This document shows positions 1-6,857 of a DNA stretch of 21,843 nucleotides, one piece after another. Numbering within the stretch: the first letter of the stretch is position 1; the number at the start of each line of letters is the position of its first letter. Source of the stretch: a virus; IMG/VR virus record IMGVR_UViG_3300035698_004643, positions 1 to 21,843 of that record; one strand, written 5' to 3'. The notes beneath the pieces were generated by a model. The model was not told where the DNA came from and did not search any database. It was given only the letters and a program-made list of their open reading frames with translations. Made by a program: the position numbers and the translations under genes.

Positions 1-15
1 CATTGTTCATCTCCT
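1..15 (-). other. Start codon and ribosome site of a gene running off the left edge
   Basis: On the minus strand an AGGAG ribosome site (positions 15 to 11) sits seven bases before an ATG at positions 3-1, so another gene of the same leftward operon probably begins here. Only its start codon lies in the window and nothing can be said about its product. It is the next gene after the coiled-coil protein that ends at 48. Confidence 0.5.
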
Positions 16-47
16 ATTTAGTTAAAACTGTTTGGATATATTTCATT

Positions 48-1130
48 TCAATCCTCTACTACTTCGTACCAAAAGTTGGAATATGACGATGCTTCTACGA
101 CCTTTTTATTGGCATATACATACATATATTTACCATCACCTAAATACTTACAGTATGCCGATAGTTTTCTAATTCTGTTTTTAAAGGAACTACAATCCCT
201 TATAAAATTAGTCCTGAAGTACGTATGCCCTACTTTCCGGTCACAGGCTTTCACTGGCACAAGATTTAGGTTTTCTTTTACATGCCAAAAAGTTCTTATA
301 GTACTCACCACATATCGTCCGGGGTGCATGGTACAATATAATTCCTGATTTCCATTAAACACAATACCTAGGAATCGAGCATCTTGTCCAGTTATCAAAC
401 CACTAAACCTAATCCCTTTAGGGGTTGTAAGAGGTTTATCTAAAGACCTGTTACTTTCTTTTCGATAAGAAGCTATAGCTTTTCCTAGATTACTGTTTTT
501 TTGCTTTAGTGTTGCTATTTCATGTCGTAAACCTTCTTCTCTTACTCTACAAGCCAACACCGCATCTGCTTGGTTACGGTTCTTTCTTTGCAACTTAGCA
601 ATAGTGTCTAGCCTTATCTCCTGATGTTCTCTTAAGTTCTTAAGATCTTTTTCTTTCCCTAGATGTAGTCTTTGAAAATACACACTGTTCGCATACGCCA
701 CTTTTAACTCTTTCTTTAAGTGTTCTACCCGTTCTCTTTGTAACATAATCTCCTGATGATCCAGTAACAATAGTGCATCGTACATTTTTTTTCTATCTTC
801 TTTGTCATCCTTCTTCTCTTTCGTTTTCCATTTGATTATGCCCGCTGTTACTATCGTCGCAACAAATTTCTTAAAATCATTCCCATGTATTATCGGGGAA
901 GATAGTAGATCTACTGACTCCGGAACTTGAAAAGCTTCTATATGCTCCCATAGTTCCTTTACAACGATCTCCACAACTTCGTTTATGTCAATGTCTGTTT
1001 CAAGAATAGCGTCTTGACAGGCTAGCATTAAGGTTGAATCCATTGTTTTCTTTTCGTTTTCTTTAGTACAGTAGCCTTGTGCTATGATTCCTTCTATCTT
1101 CTTAGCCAGTAATATGTCTTTTATCTTCAT
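48..1130 (-). CDS. Unknown phage protein with central coiled coil, 360 aa
   Basis: I do not recognise this protein. The first 115 residues are mixed and acidic. Residues about 115-230 are rich in Lys, Glu, Arg and Leu with heptad-like spacing and look like a coiled coil. Residues about 235-360 form a separate, probably globular, aromatic and Cys-containing domain (GIRFSGLITGQDARFLGIVF, then HPGRYVVSTIRTFWHV). The start at 1130 is supported by AAGGAG seven bases upstream. The stop is TGA, followed in frame by TAA ten codons later. It is the last complete gene of the leftward packaging operon, 39 bases after another coiled-coil gene. A structural, scaffold or accessory role would be a guess. 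Confidence 0.8.
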   Translation of the reverse strand: MKIKDILLAKKIEGIIAQGYCTKENEKKTMDSTLMLACQDAILETDIDINEVVEIVVKELWEHIEAFQVPESVDLLSSPIIHGNDFKKFVATIVTAGIIKWKTKEKKDDKEDRKKMYDALLLLDHQEIMLQRERVEHLKKELKVAYANSVYFQRLHLGKEKDLKNLREHQEIRLDTIAKLQRKNRNQADAVLACRVREEGLRHEIATLKQKNSNLGKAIASYRKESNRSLDKPLTTPKGIRFSGLITGQDARFLGIVFNGNQELYCTMHPGRYVVSTIRTFWHVKENLNLVPVKACDRKVGHTYFRTNFIRDCSSFKNRIRKLSAYCKYLGDGKYMYVYANKKVVEASSYSNFWYEVVED

Positions 1131-1169
1131 GCTCGATCTCCTTTTCCGCTTGTCATCAATCCCTCCGGG

Positions 1170-2087
1170 TTATAGTTGTATGTTGTCAATATATGCTATT
1201 ATTTTTTTAAGCGCATCAAACACTTTAGTCGCTACCAACAAAGCACCGGGACCTAGGTTCTTAGGTATAGATATAGCTGCTAGGTCTACAGCAAGGCGTT
1301 GTAGTTTTTCAATGTCAGGCTTCAATTCTTCCTGTCTGTTAGCTTCTCTTTCGGCTTCAAATTTAGCTGCTTTTAAGGCTGCTACACGTTCCTGTTCTTG
1401 TTTTATAGCATCGTTTGTTGCGTCTATTTTTGCCTGTGCTACGTCTTTGCGATATTTTTCTTCTGCCTCCTTCCTATCTTTTTCATCCTGAATAATCTTT
1501 TCCTTACGCTCTTTCTCCTCCCGAACAGCTTCCTCTTTGGCTTCTTCAGCCTCTAAAACAGCGTACTCTAAACGCTCTCTTTCAAGCCTGTTGGCTTCTC
1601 TTTCTTCTTCAATCGCCTTTTTATCGGCATCGAGTTTATCCTGCGCTTCTTTAAGCTGTCTCCGTATAATCTCCTGTTCCTTCCTTTGCGTTTCAAGTCT
1701 CGCTTCTTCTTCACGCCTGTCTTTTTCTTTTTCATCTTTCTCTGCCTGTATCTTAGCTTCTTCAATACGTTTCTTTTCATCTTCGACAACTTTACGCTGT
1801 TCCATCAAGTGATCTTCTATCTCCCTGACACCTTTGGTTAGGCGCTTCGCCTCGCCATCTACAGCCCTACCAAACTCAAGGCTTGATGCTTTAAGCTCTT
1901 TTCGTTTAGCTTCAATTCCCATACGTATCTCATGTACCATTTTATACTTCTCTCTACAATCTACATACGAGTCCATGTCTTTAGGGTCTTTAACAATTAC
2001 ACACATACAGTTAACCCTCATCTCAGCGATTCTTGCATCAGACAGACTGTACTTTGCTAGCTCTGTTTTTATATATTCTGTTTTCAT
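1170..2087 (-). CDS. Long coiled-coil phage protein, about 305 aa
   Basis: Residues about 1-80 resemble the N-terminal part of phage proteins that carry a basic stretch like EAKRKELKASSLEFGRAVD followed by a long helix. Residues about 80-255 are almost entirely Glu, Lys, Arg, Ala and Gln in uninterrupted helical heptads. The C-terminal 45 residues are hydrophobic and may fold separately. I start it at 2087 (MKTEYIKTEL) because GGGAG lies six bases before and the ATG overlaps the upstream TGA as ATGA. An in-frame ATG at 2099 has no good ribosome site. The charged helix gives misleading open frames on the other strand and in another frame. Function is unknown; scaffold-like or DNA-associated roles are possible but not shown. 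Confidence 0.8.
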   Translation of the reverse strand: MKTEYIKTELAKYSLSDARIAEMRVNCMCVIVKDPKDMDSYVDCREKYKMVHEIRMGIEAKRKELKASSLEFGRAVDGEAKRLTKGVREIEDHLMEQRKVVEDEKKRIEEAKIQAEKDEKEKDRREEEARLETQRKEQEIIRRQLKEAQDKLDADKKAIEEEREANRLERERLEYAVLEAEEAKEEAVREEKERKEKIIQDEKDRKEAEEKYRKDVAQAKIDATNDAIKQEQERVAALKAAKFEAEREANRQEELKPDIEKLQRLAVDLAAISIPKNLGPGALLVATKVFDALKKIIAYIDNIQL

Positions 2088-2296
2088 TTCTTCTCCCATA
2101 AGGTTATTTCCATAAATTTCGCTATTTTTTCAGGGTATTTAAAAAAAACATAAAGAAGTAATCCCGGATAACTGAACAACGAAATTAATATTACTATAAA
2201 TAAATCACCTACACACAATTCAGTATTTACACTCAAAACAGTTCGTGTACATACTGTAAGGGTGATAAAAACACCTATCAAATATATTGTTAACAT
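2084..2296 (-). CDS. Small two-helix membrane protein, 70 aa
   Basis: The protein begins MLTIYLIGVFITLTVCTRTV and has two hydrophobic segments, residues about 3-20 and 30-52, with a short polar loop between and a charged C-terminus ending in LWEKK. This pattern predicts a small inner-membrane protein. The ATG overlaps the stop of the upstream transglutaminase-like gene as TAATG, so the start is fixed by translational coupling; a longer frame up to 2335 is unlikely. The stop overlaps the next start as ATGA. Pairing with a secreted protein could suggest a role at the host membrane, such as lysis or exclusion, but no family is recognised. Confidence 0.7.
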   Translation of the reverse strand: MLTIYLIGVFITLTVCTRTVLSVNTELCVGDLFIVILISLFSYPGLLLYVFFKYPEKIAKFMEITLWEKK

Positions 2297-2751
2297 TAGA
2301 ATCCTCTCTGCGTATATGCACAATTTTTTAACCAATATTTAAAAGCAGTATCCCCGTTTATGTTACCTTGATTCACTGCCATATCAAAGCATGTGTCTTT
2401 ATATTGTTTATGTTTAGAGTCTGAAGCAACCGGATCAAGAACCTTACCTCTATACATAATCCAGATATGTCCATCACCTTTGTAATTATGTCCGGATACG
2501 AGGTTAAAAGGGGTCCCTGCTGCATACATCATCTCAGCTAATTTTCTTGTTGACGTTAAACATATTTTTGTAGATCCTCTACGTTTTGCACCGACCTCCC
2601 GGTACTGTTTAAACACGTGTCTGTTAGCTCTCATATATATCTTTCCACAGACCTTCTCCCAATCAGTAGCAGCATAACCTACCGGGGCTAACGTCTGTAT
2701 TATAAAAAGCAATAAAACTATTTTCATCAAAAACCTATAACGTATTCTCAT
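2296..2751 (-). CDS. Secreted transglutaminase-like cysteine peptidase-type protein
   Basis: The N-terminus (MRIRYRFLMKIVLLLFIIQT, then LAPVGYA) is a typical Sec signal peptide with basic residues, a hydrophobic core and an Ala-X-Ala-like cut site near residue 27. The mature part carries a Cys in KICLTSTRKLAEMMYAAGTP, a His in GHIWIMYRG and an Asp in KVLDPVA. This is the Cys-His-Asp order and spacing of transglutaminase-like peptidase folds. Family membership is by motif only and the reaction is unknown. I start at 2751 because AGGAGG lies nine bases upstream; the ATG at 2760 abuts the ribosome site. Export suggests action in the periplasm or outside the cell. It sits in the packaging operon beside a small membrane protein. 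Confidence 0.7.
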   Translation of the reverse strand: MRIRYRFLMKIVLLLFIIQTLAPVGYAATDWEKVCGKIYMRANRHVFKQYREVGAKRRGSTKICLTSTRKLAEMMYAAGTPFNLVSGHNYKGDGHIWIMYRGKVLDPVASDSKHKQYKDTCFDMAVNQGNINGDTAFKYWLKNCAYTQRGF

Positions 2752-2764
2752 CTCTTTCATCCTC

Positions 2765-3052
2765 CTATTTACTAACATATTTAGGATATGTAGCATTGTT
2801 TGGCTCCGCCACATATTCGATATTTAATTTTTTTTCTAATGCACTTACCTTTTTCTCCAACAATAGAATTAACACCGCCTGTCTTTTCATTATTTTTTTA
2901 ATCCTGCCTATATTACCGCTCCCTACCTCCTCCTCACCAAAATCTTTTGTCCGCAACACCGTGAAACCTCCTCCTAAAGGACCTGTTAATTTAACTCTTT
3001 TAAGATTCAATTTATAAAGCAACTCGTCAAACAATCCTCTTGACACAAACAT
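2765..3052 (-). CDS. Unknown small phage protein, 95 aa
   Basis: No family is recognised. The N-terminal half contains a Gly-rich stretch (VKLTGPLGGGFTVLRTKDFG). The C-terminal half has an amphipathic helix with Leu and Val at heptad positions (AVLILLLEKKVSALEKKLN), suggesting a coiled-coil oligomer. GGAGG lies just before the ATG at 3052 and overlaps the end of the preceding 50-residue gene. The stop is TAG. It belongs to the run of small genes downstream of the terminase in the same operon. Confidence 0.75.
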   Translation of the reverse strand: MFVSRGLFDELLYKLNLKRVKLTGPLGGGFTVLRTKDFGEEEVGSGNIGRIKKIMKRQAVLILLLEKKVSALEKKLNIEYVAEPNNATYPKYVSK

Positions 3053-3053
3053 A

Positions 3054-3206
3054 TTAACCTCCGTTTTTAAGTTTCCAAAACTTGTTTATTAACTCACTGA
3101 AATTGTTTAATAATTTTACCACTGTCCTTATAGGCACTGAAGTATCTTGAATAGTGTTGTAAACCATAAGCCCGTGAGGTCCCTCTCTGATCTCATACTT
3201 TTCCAT
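3054..3206 (-). CDS. Small phage protein, 50 aa
   Basis: This short gene encodes MEKYEIREGPHGLMVYNTIQ followed by about 30 residues ending FWKLKNGG. Its ATG overlaps the TAA of the upstream gene as TAATG, and its 3' end supplies the GGAGG ribosome site of the next gene, so it fits the operon with no spare bases. The sequence has normal amino-acid composition and an amphipathic helix in its second half (VVKLLNNFSELINKFW). No family is recognised. The exact coupling at both ends is the main reason to treat it as real. Confidence 0.7.
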   Translation of the reverse strand: MEKYEIREGPHGLMVYNTIQDTSVPIRTVVKLLNNFSELINKFWKLKNGG

Positions 3207-3448
3207 TACATAACGTCCTTTTCTTTGTACCAATCACGGATGTTTTTCTTCGACTTGCTAAGAAGATAGTCTCTTTTGATTATTAGATTCCGTATAACAC
3301 TATAAAACTTTTCGTCTGTTAGCGAAGGCAGCTCTATTATATTACCCCAAATATCACATACATCAAAATCACTAACAGGTAGGCTATATGTTATGCTATA
3401 TCTTTCATCATCATCATTACCTTTTTTTCCAAAACCTTTTAAGGGCAT
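3206..3448 (-). CDS. Unknown small phage protein, 80 aa
   Basis: The protein has a basic, Gly-rich N-terminus (MPLKGFGKKGNDDD), a central segment rich in aspartate and aromatics (SDFDVCDIWGN) and a Lys-rich helical C-terminus. An AGGAGG lies six bases before the ATG at 3448. Its TAA overlaps the next ATG. No function can be assigned. It is one of four consecutive small genes downstream of the split terminase large gene. Confidence 0.75.
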   Translation of the reverse strand: MPLKGFGKKGNDDDERYSITYSLPVSDFDVCDIWGNIIELPSLTDEKFYSVIRNLIIKRDYLLSKSKKNIRDWYKEKDVM

Positions 3449-3459
3449 AATAACCTCCT

Positions 3460-3708
3460 CTAATTTTGTTTAATAATCCTCGTTTTAAAACTGTGTTTTT
3501 CTGCATTAGGTGTGCGTGGATCCGCAATAGTTCTTGGATCACAGATCACCTTCACTTTACCTCGTAACGGAAAGTACTTGTACATCACACCTATAACATT
3601 ATCCTTCCAGTTACGCATCACATAAACTGTTCCGCATTTATTTTGACATATCAAATCATTCTCTATAGGAATTTTAGACTGCTTACTTAACACAAAGTTT
3701 TTAATCAT
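3460..3708 (-). CDS. Unknown small phage protein, 82 aa
   Basis: The protein is basic overall, with a short Cys pair (LICQNKCGTVYVM) and a repeated DPRT (CDPRTIADPRTPNAEKH). It may be a small beta-rich domain but no family is recognised. It starts four bases after the TGA of the terminase nuclease gene, and its TAG is directly followed by the AGGAGG of the next gene. The start lacks a strong ribosome site of its own (AAGGATG about ten bases upstream), so it is probably coupled to the terminase nuclease gene. Confidence 0.7.
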   Translation of the reverse strand: MIKNFVLSKQSKIPIENDLICQNKCGTVYVMRNWKDNVIGVMYKYFPLRGKVKVICDPRTIADPRTPNAEKHSFKTRIIKQN

Positions 3709-3712
3709 TAGA

Positions 3713-4378
3713 TCACCACATCCTTCTGGTAGTCTTATCTGGATTAATTCTAATCGGACGCTCTCTACGCATCATCCCGGCTATAGCCCTAGCTATGACA
3801 AGATCATCAAGCTCTCCTTCCTGCGCTTCTAGTTTTCCGTTGTTATTTATAAAACTTAAGCACTGCTGTAACAACTGAGCATCCCTTAATAAAGTATCTC
3901 TCTGTCTTATTTCTTCTTTCATTAAAGCCAACATTCTAGGCTTCGTAGAGCCTGTTGATTGCCAACCCCATCTCTGTACTTCTTTTTTGGTTTTGCGATC
4001 AATAGTCTTGTGCGAATAGACATTAAAAGCAGGATACCTGTGTAGTTCTACAAGATCCTTCGACACACCCCACCCAAAAGAATTACTTTCAACACCTATT
4101 AAAGCGTTTAGATAGTACGTACCTAACATCTTTAAAAATAAAGAAAGCTTATCGGGATCTATTGCTCCTGAGTTAAAAACCGCTGCTGTACAGTTTGTTT
4201 CACAGTTTAAAACAACCGCTGTTGACTCATCTGCATTAATGCCTTCAGCCACATCGGAACCTATAACACAGTGAGATCCGGGGTACTCGTATATTCTTAA
4301 AAAACCATTTACATCTGGAATTAAAGACACCCCTAATTTATCCTCAGTTAAGAATCCCACCACCTTCGGCTGCATCAT
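3713..4378 (-). CDS. terL: Terminase large subunit, nuclease half (split gene)
   Basis: This 221-residue protein is the RNase H-like nuclease domain of a phage terminase large subunit, which cuts concatemeric DNA during packaging. The three acidic active-site positions are visible: Asp42 in VIGSDVAEG, Glu97 in IGVESNSFG and Asp191/192 in EGELDDLVIARAIA. The start MMQPKVVGFL corresponds to the point just after the ATPase domain in intact large terminases, so the ATPase domain is absent here and is encoded separately at 4669-5607. The ATG overlaps the TAA of the intervening small gene as TAATG, with AGAGG upstream, so this half is translated on its own. Together the halves total 533 residues, a normal large terminase length. 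Confidence 0.9.
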   Translation of the reverse strand: MMQPKVVGFLTEDKLGVSLIPDVNGFLRIYEYPGSHCVIGSDVAEGINADESTAVVLNCETNCTAAVFNSGAIDPDKLSLFLKMLGTYYLNALIGVESNSFGWGVSKDLVELHRYPAFNVYSHKTIDRKTKKEVQRWGWQSTGSTKPRMLALMKEEIRQRDTLLRDAQLLQQCLSFINNNGKLEAQEGELDDLVIARAIAGMMRRERPIRINPDKTTRRMW

Positions 4379-4623
4379 TATACATCCTCTCCTGCATCAG
4401 AACTACGTCCAAAATATATAGAAGCCAACTGTATTTTTAAAAGCTCACAGAAAGTTATACCTTTTGAAATACTTCCTTTATAATTTGTGTAAGTTACTCT
4501 TTTTTGTTTGTCTTTAAAAGAAGTACGCCCCATCATTATAATGCAATCATCAAACCTAGAAAATAGCTCTTTGATTAAGTCTTTGTTTGAGTACGTATTA
4601 ATTTCTTTAAATTCATGCGCCAT
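4378..4623 (-). CDS. Small gene inserted between terminase halves, 81 aa
   Basis: The product starts MAHEFKEINTYSNKDLIKEL and continues with FSRFDDCIIMMGRTS and GITFCELLKIQLASIYFG. This layout (a helix with LIKELFSRFDD, a short strand, a Gly-X-X-Cys helix and an acidic tail) resembles small accessory proteins common in phage genomes, with no known function. No HNH, GIY-YIG or LAGLIDADG endonuclease motif is visible, so it is not an obvious homing endonuclease. I start it at ATG 4623; a TTG at 4632 is also in frame. The ribosome site is weak (GGGG nine bases upstream). Its stop overlaps the start of the nuclease half. It lies exactly at the ATPase-nuclease domain border of the terminase. Confidence 0.7.
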   Translation of the reverse strand: MAHEFKEINTYSNKDLIKELFSRFDDCIIMMGRTSFKDKQKRVTYTNYKGSISKGITFCELLKIQLASIYFGRSSDAGEDV

Positions 4624-4668
4624 GTATATCAACCCCTGTGAGTTTTTTGTAATCTTCCTTAAGAATTT

Positions 4669-5607
4669 TTATCCCTCCACCATTTCTAATTCTTCTTTTA
4701 GTGCCATACCGTCAAAAAATAAATTACCGCTTGTAAGAAAACAATCTACATCATTTTCCGGGTATTGTTCTAAAAATTTATCTTTAATTTGTGACTTTTT
4801 CCATCTTCTCCATTTTAGCTGTTGTGGAGAAAGTTTACATATTTCTACTGCGTGTTCTTCGTGTCCTTGGACGAAAGTGTTGTTAGCAACCATCTGTCTT
4901 TCAGATTCGTTTAGCTTTAAGGTATATTCCGGATGTATATACCAAGGATAGAAATGTGGTTTATAGATTTTATGGCTCCCAAGAGGTGGGTTTTTATACC
5001 CTCTCGATATTCTCCAATCATCATGCGCCATACCGCCATACCCATTAGGGGTAGTCTCTATAACTACCGTGCCTGTTTTAGGGACTGTCTGTAGTGTTGT
5101 AGACATTTTTGCTTTTACATCCTTAATAAAAGCGTATTCTGATATATGTAAGCTGTTTATCGTTGTGGATCTTGCTTTCAAAGTAACGTACACCCGGCTA
5201 TTCATGTCTTCAAAGTATAACTCATGTTTTGTATCATATTTAGGAATAGGTTTTTGTGCTAAAATCCAATCTTTAGGGCAAGTCTCGTAAGCTAATTTCA
5301 CCATGGCAAATAAACGCTCTACATTTTCCCACTCATCCGCTATGGTACAGTGAACATAGTTCTTTGTAGACATAGCCGTATCGAGAGCATCCATTAGTAT
5401 TAAGGTAGAAAACCCCAACTGTCTTGCTTTTAAAATATAATCATATTGTGTTCTATTTTCCCAATAGATCTTCTGTGTCGGGTTTAAAACAAGGTTAACA
5501 ACACTATCAGAAGTTTTATCTTTAATCCGATAAAGATTCAGGATTCTCCAAAGTTTGTTACCGAAAGTTTCTACCCACTTTTGTTTTTCCTCATTCGTCA
5601 ACTTCAT
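4669..5607 (-). CDS. terL: Terminase large subunit, ATPase half (split gene)
   Basis: This 312-residue protein is the packaging motor ATPase of a large terminase. Visible motifs are a Walker A-like KARQLGFST (60-68), a Walker B with catalytic Glu in LHISEYAF (153-160, Glu157), and a coupling motif VVIETTPNG (181-189). It ends with FLTSGNLFFDGMALKEELEM, the usual end of the ATPase domain, and stops at TAA before any nuclease motif. The start at 5607 has AGAGG six bases upstream and overlaps the end of the small subunit gene by 17 bases. It must work with the nuclease half at 3713-4378. In frame after the stop, the same frame leads into the inserted small gene, but a functional fusion is not implied. 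Confidence 0.9.
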   Translation of the reverse strand: MKLTNEEKQKWVETFGNKLWRILNLYRIKDKTSDSVVNLVLNPTQKIYWENRTQYDYILKARQLGFSTLILMDALDTAMSTKNYVHCTIADEWENVERLFAMVKLAYETCPKDWILAQKPIPKYDTKHELYFEDMNSRVYVTLKARSTTINSLHISEYAFIKDVKAKMSTTLQTVPKTGTVVIETTPNGYGGMAHDDWRISRGYKNPPLGSHKIYKPHFYPWYIHPEYTLKLNESERQMVANNTFVQGHEEHAVEICKLSPQQLKWRRWKKSQIKDKFLEQYPENDVDCFLTSGNLFFDGMALKEELEMVEG

Positions 5608-6067
5608 AGTCTGCCTCTAAAGTTTGTGTCTGTCTTTGTTCTGATTCGATCTTAGCTACTATCTCGTTTAAGGTAAGGTTTTCTATATTAAGATTAAAAT
5701 CCTTTACCTTCTTAAAACCTAAAAATTCGGCAAGGTCGTTTAAGAACTGTCTACGTAGAGCGTGATCCGGTATAAGTATTTTTTCCCCCTCAGCATCTAC
5801 ACCGCTCATAATCACATCGCCTGCTTCACAACCCTCCATATACTTTTTAACGAAGTAATTTACATCAATTTTATACTTCATTATAGCGTCTAATTTAGCG
5901 TCTTCCATCCAGTTCTGAAACGTCTTATTTCTAAGGAACTTTTGTCTTACGCCCTGCCGGGACATATTTAGTTCTTCAGCTATTTTAGCCATATTTCCGT
6001 TATACTTTTTGTGTAGTGCTAACATTTCGGCGGCTTCTATTTGAAGCCTGTGTGGACTTTTCTTCAT
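5591..6067 (-). CDS. terS: Terminase small subunit-like DNA-binding protein
   Basis: The first 60 residues form a helix-turn-helix (ALHKKYNGNMAKIAEELNMS then RQGVRQKFLRN), the layout of phage terminase small subunits that recognise the packaging site. The middle part (residues about 60-125) is helical and would serve for oligomerisation. The acidic tail (TLEADYEVDE) would contact the large subunit. The 158-residue length fits. It directly precedes and overlaps the terminase ATPase gene, which supports the call. The start at 6067 has GGGAGGT upstream, and the gene is first behind the strong leftward promoter at 6092-6120. Confidence 0.8.
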   Translation of the reverse strand: MKKSPHRLQIEAAEMLALHKKYNGNMAKIAEELNMSRQGVRQKFLRNKTFQNWMEDAKLDAIMKYKIDVNYFVKKYMEGCEAGDVIMSGVDAEGEKILIPDHALRRQFLNDLAEFLGFKKVKDFNLNIENLTLNEIVAKIESEQRQTQTLEADYEVDE

Positions 6068-6091
6068 AAGTGACCTCCCTCAATCATATTT

Positions 6092-6120
6092 ATTATACAA
6101 CAAATTTTAGGGTGTGTCAA
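6092..6120 (-). promoter_or_regulatory. Consensus sigma70-type promoter of the packaging operon
   Basis: On the minus strand the -35 box is TTGACA (6120-6115) and the -10 box is TATAAT (6097-6092), with a 17-base spacer. This is a perfect match to the bacterial housekeeping consensus. Transcription would start near 6085 and run left into the terminase small subunit gene at 6067. Confidence 0.85.
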
Positions 6121-6130
6121 GGATTATTTT

Positions 6131-6140
6131 TTGTTAACAA
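6131..6140. promoter_or_regulatory. Palindrome TTGTTAACAA centred between divergent promoters
   Basis: The perfect 10-base palindrome TTGTTAACAA lies within a base of the midpoint between the two divergent -35 boxes (6120 and 6153). A protein bound here could control both promoters. No regulator is identified, and an AT-rich region can give such a palindrome by chance. Confidence 0.4.
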
Positions 6141-6143
6141 AAA

Positions 6144-6180
6144 AACAGTTGGTTGACTTTCCTGTTTTTTAAGGTATACT
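6144..6180 (+). promoter_or_regulatory. Sigma70-type promoter of the plus-strand cassette
   Basis: The -35 box TTGACT (6153-6158) and the -10 box TATACT (6175-6180) are separated by 16 bases. Transcription would start near 6187 and run into the small-gene cassette at 6206. The 17 bases AACAGTTGGTTGACTTT (6144-6160) match 15 of 17 bases of the promoter before the tRNA-like gene at 17148-17164, and both have GGTATACT at the -10 end, so this is a recurring promoter type in the genome. Confidence 0.8.
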
Positions 6181-6205
6181 TGATTATGTACAGAGGAGGA
6201 GGTGT

Positions 6206-6508
6206 ATGATGAAGAATACAAAACAAACAACTAAAAAAGAAACTTGCAGGTATTGTAAAAAAATAATCTTTGTTAAAGCGAGACAGATAGGTTGTTTTGT
6301 GTCCTTAGTAGAAAAACCTTTCTGCGACCACACAGACGAGTTTCAAGAGGTTAAACACCTATACACAAATTACATAGATTTTATTTACCACAAACCTATA
6401 ATATTTACAGAATGTGTTATGTGTAAAAGAAAGTTAGATAAAAAGTCCCGGTCTAAATTCGGAGACATTTGTAAAGATTGCGAATGGGAGCTTAGAGATG
6501 AACACTAA
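6206..6508 (+). CDS. Small zinc-ribbon-like protein, 100 aa
   Basis: The protein has three Cys-X2-Cys pairs: CRYC (14-17), CVMC (70-73) and CKDC (89-92). There are extra Cys and His at CDH (40-42). The second and third pairs, 16 residues apart, look like one zinc ribbon. Such small proteins may bind nucleic acid or a host protein, but no family is recognised. GGAGGAGGTG precedes the tandem ATG ATG at 6206 and 6209, either of which could be used. It is the first gene behind the plus-strand promoter, and its end overlaps the next gene by 11 bases. Position next to a strong promoter suggests early host take-over, as an inference. Confidence 0.75.
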   Translation: MMKNTKQTTKKETCRYCKKIIFVKARQIGCFVSLVEKPFCDHTDEFQEVKHLYTNYIDFIYHKPIIFTECVMCKRKLDKKSRSKFGDICKDCEWELRDEH

Positions 6509-6680
6509 AATAAAAACATATATAACTCATTATGAGGATCTTAAAAAACGCTACAGGCGTATCCTAGCTGACGGGTTGTTTAATTACTCGCACGTTAAGC
6601 ACACAGCGTACTGGAAGGTCAAACACCTTCTCGATCATATAGAAGATTATATTTTAAAGTCATCAAAAAGGAGGAAGTAA
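6498..6680 (+). CDS. Small basic protein, 60 aa
   Basis: The protein is rich in Tyr, Lys, His and Arg and is probably all helical (THYEDLKKRYRRILADGLF). No family is recognised. It overlaps the previous gene by 11 bases, and its end contains the AGGAGG that serves the next gene, to which it is joined by TAATG. It shares the short word KHTAY and its DNA (CACACAGCGTA) with the next gene, which may be chance. Confidence 0.65.
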   Translation: MNTKIKTYITHYEDLKKRYRRILADGLFNYSHVKHTAYWKVKHLLDHIEDYILKSSKRRK

Positions 6681-6847
6681 TGATTAAACACACAGCGTAT
6701 CGTAGTAAAGTGGCACGTAGGAGAAGGTTTATAAAAGAATATAAACTTGGTCAAGGCGGTTACTATGTTGTAGAGATTGGAGCGAACAAAGGAAAGAAAA
6801 TGCCTAAACCAATGGCTGTTTTAGAATCGTTAGCAGTAGGTAAATAG
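6680..6847 (+). CDS. Small basic protein, 55 aa
   Basis: The product begins MIKHTAYRSKVARRRRFIKE and continues with a Gly-Tyr-rich strand segment (LGQGGYYVVEIG) and a Lys-rich tail. The highly basic N-terminus suggests nucleic-acid binding. The start is coupled to the previous gene by TAATG with AGGAGG seven bases upstream. The TAG stop overlaps the ribosome site AGGAGGTG of the next gene. No family is recognised. Confidence 0.65.
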   Translation: MIKHTAYRSKVARRRRFIKEYKLGQGGYYVVEIGANKGKKMPKPMAVLESLAVGK

Positions 6848-6857
6848 GAGGTGTGTT

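Noticed and set aside
1537-1812. Open frames on the plus strand and in another minus-strand frame within 1170-2087.
   Set aside because: They are by-products of the Glu/Lys-rich coiled-coil codons, Ser-rich or Lys/Arg-rich in composition and without ribosome sites.
4378-4668. A self-splicing intron or intein in the terminase large gene.
   Set aside because: The insert is mostly a coding frame, both halves have their own start or stop codons, and no endonuclease or intein motifs are seen. Intron structure was not computed, so this is not fully excluded.
4622-4680. A -1 frame peptide after the terminase ATPase half (IKILKEDYKKLTGVDIHGA) as a frameshift extension.
   Set aside because: It ends after about 19 residues without reaching the nuclease domain, and no clear slippery site is visible, so it cannot rejoin the terminase.
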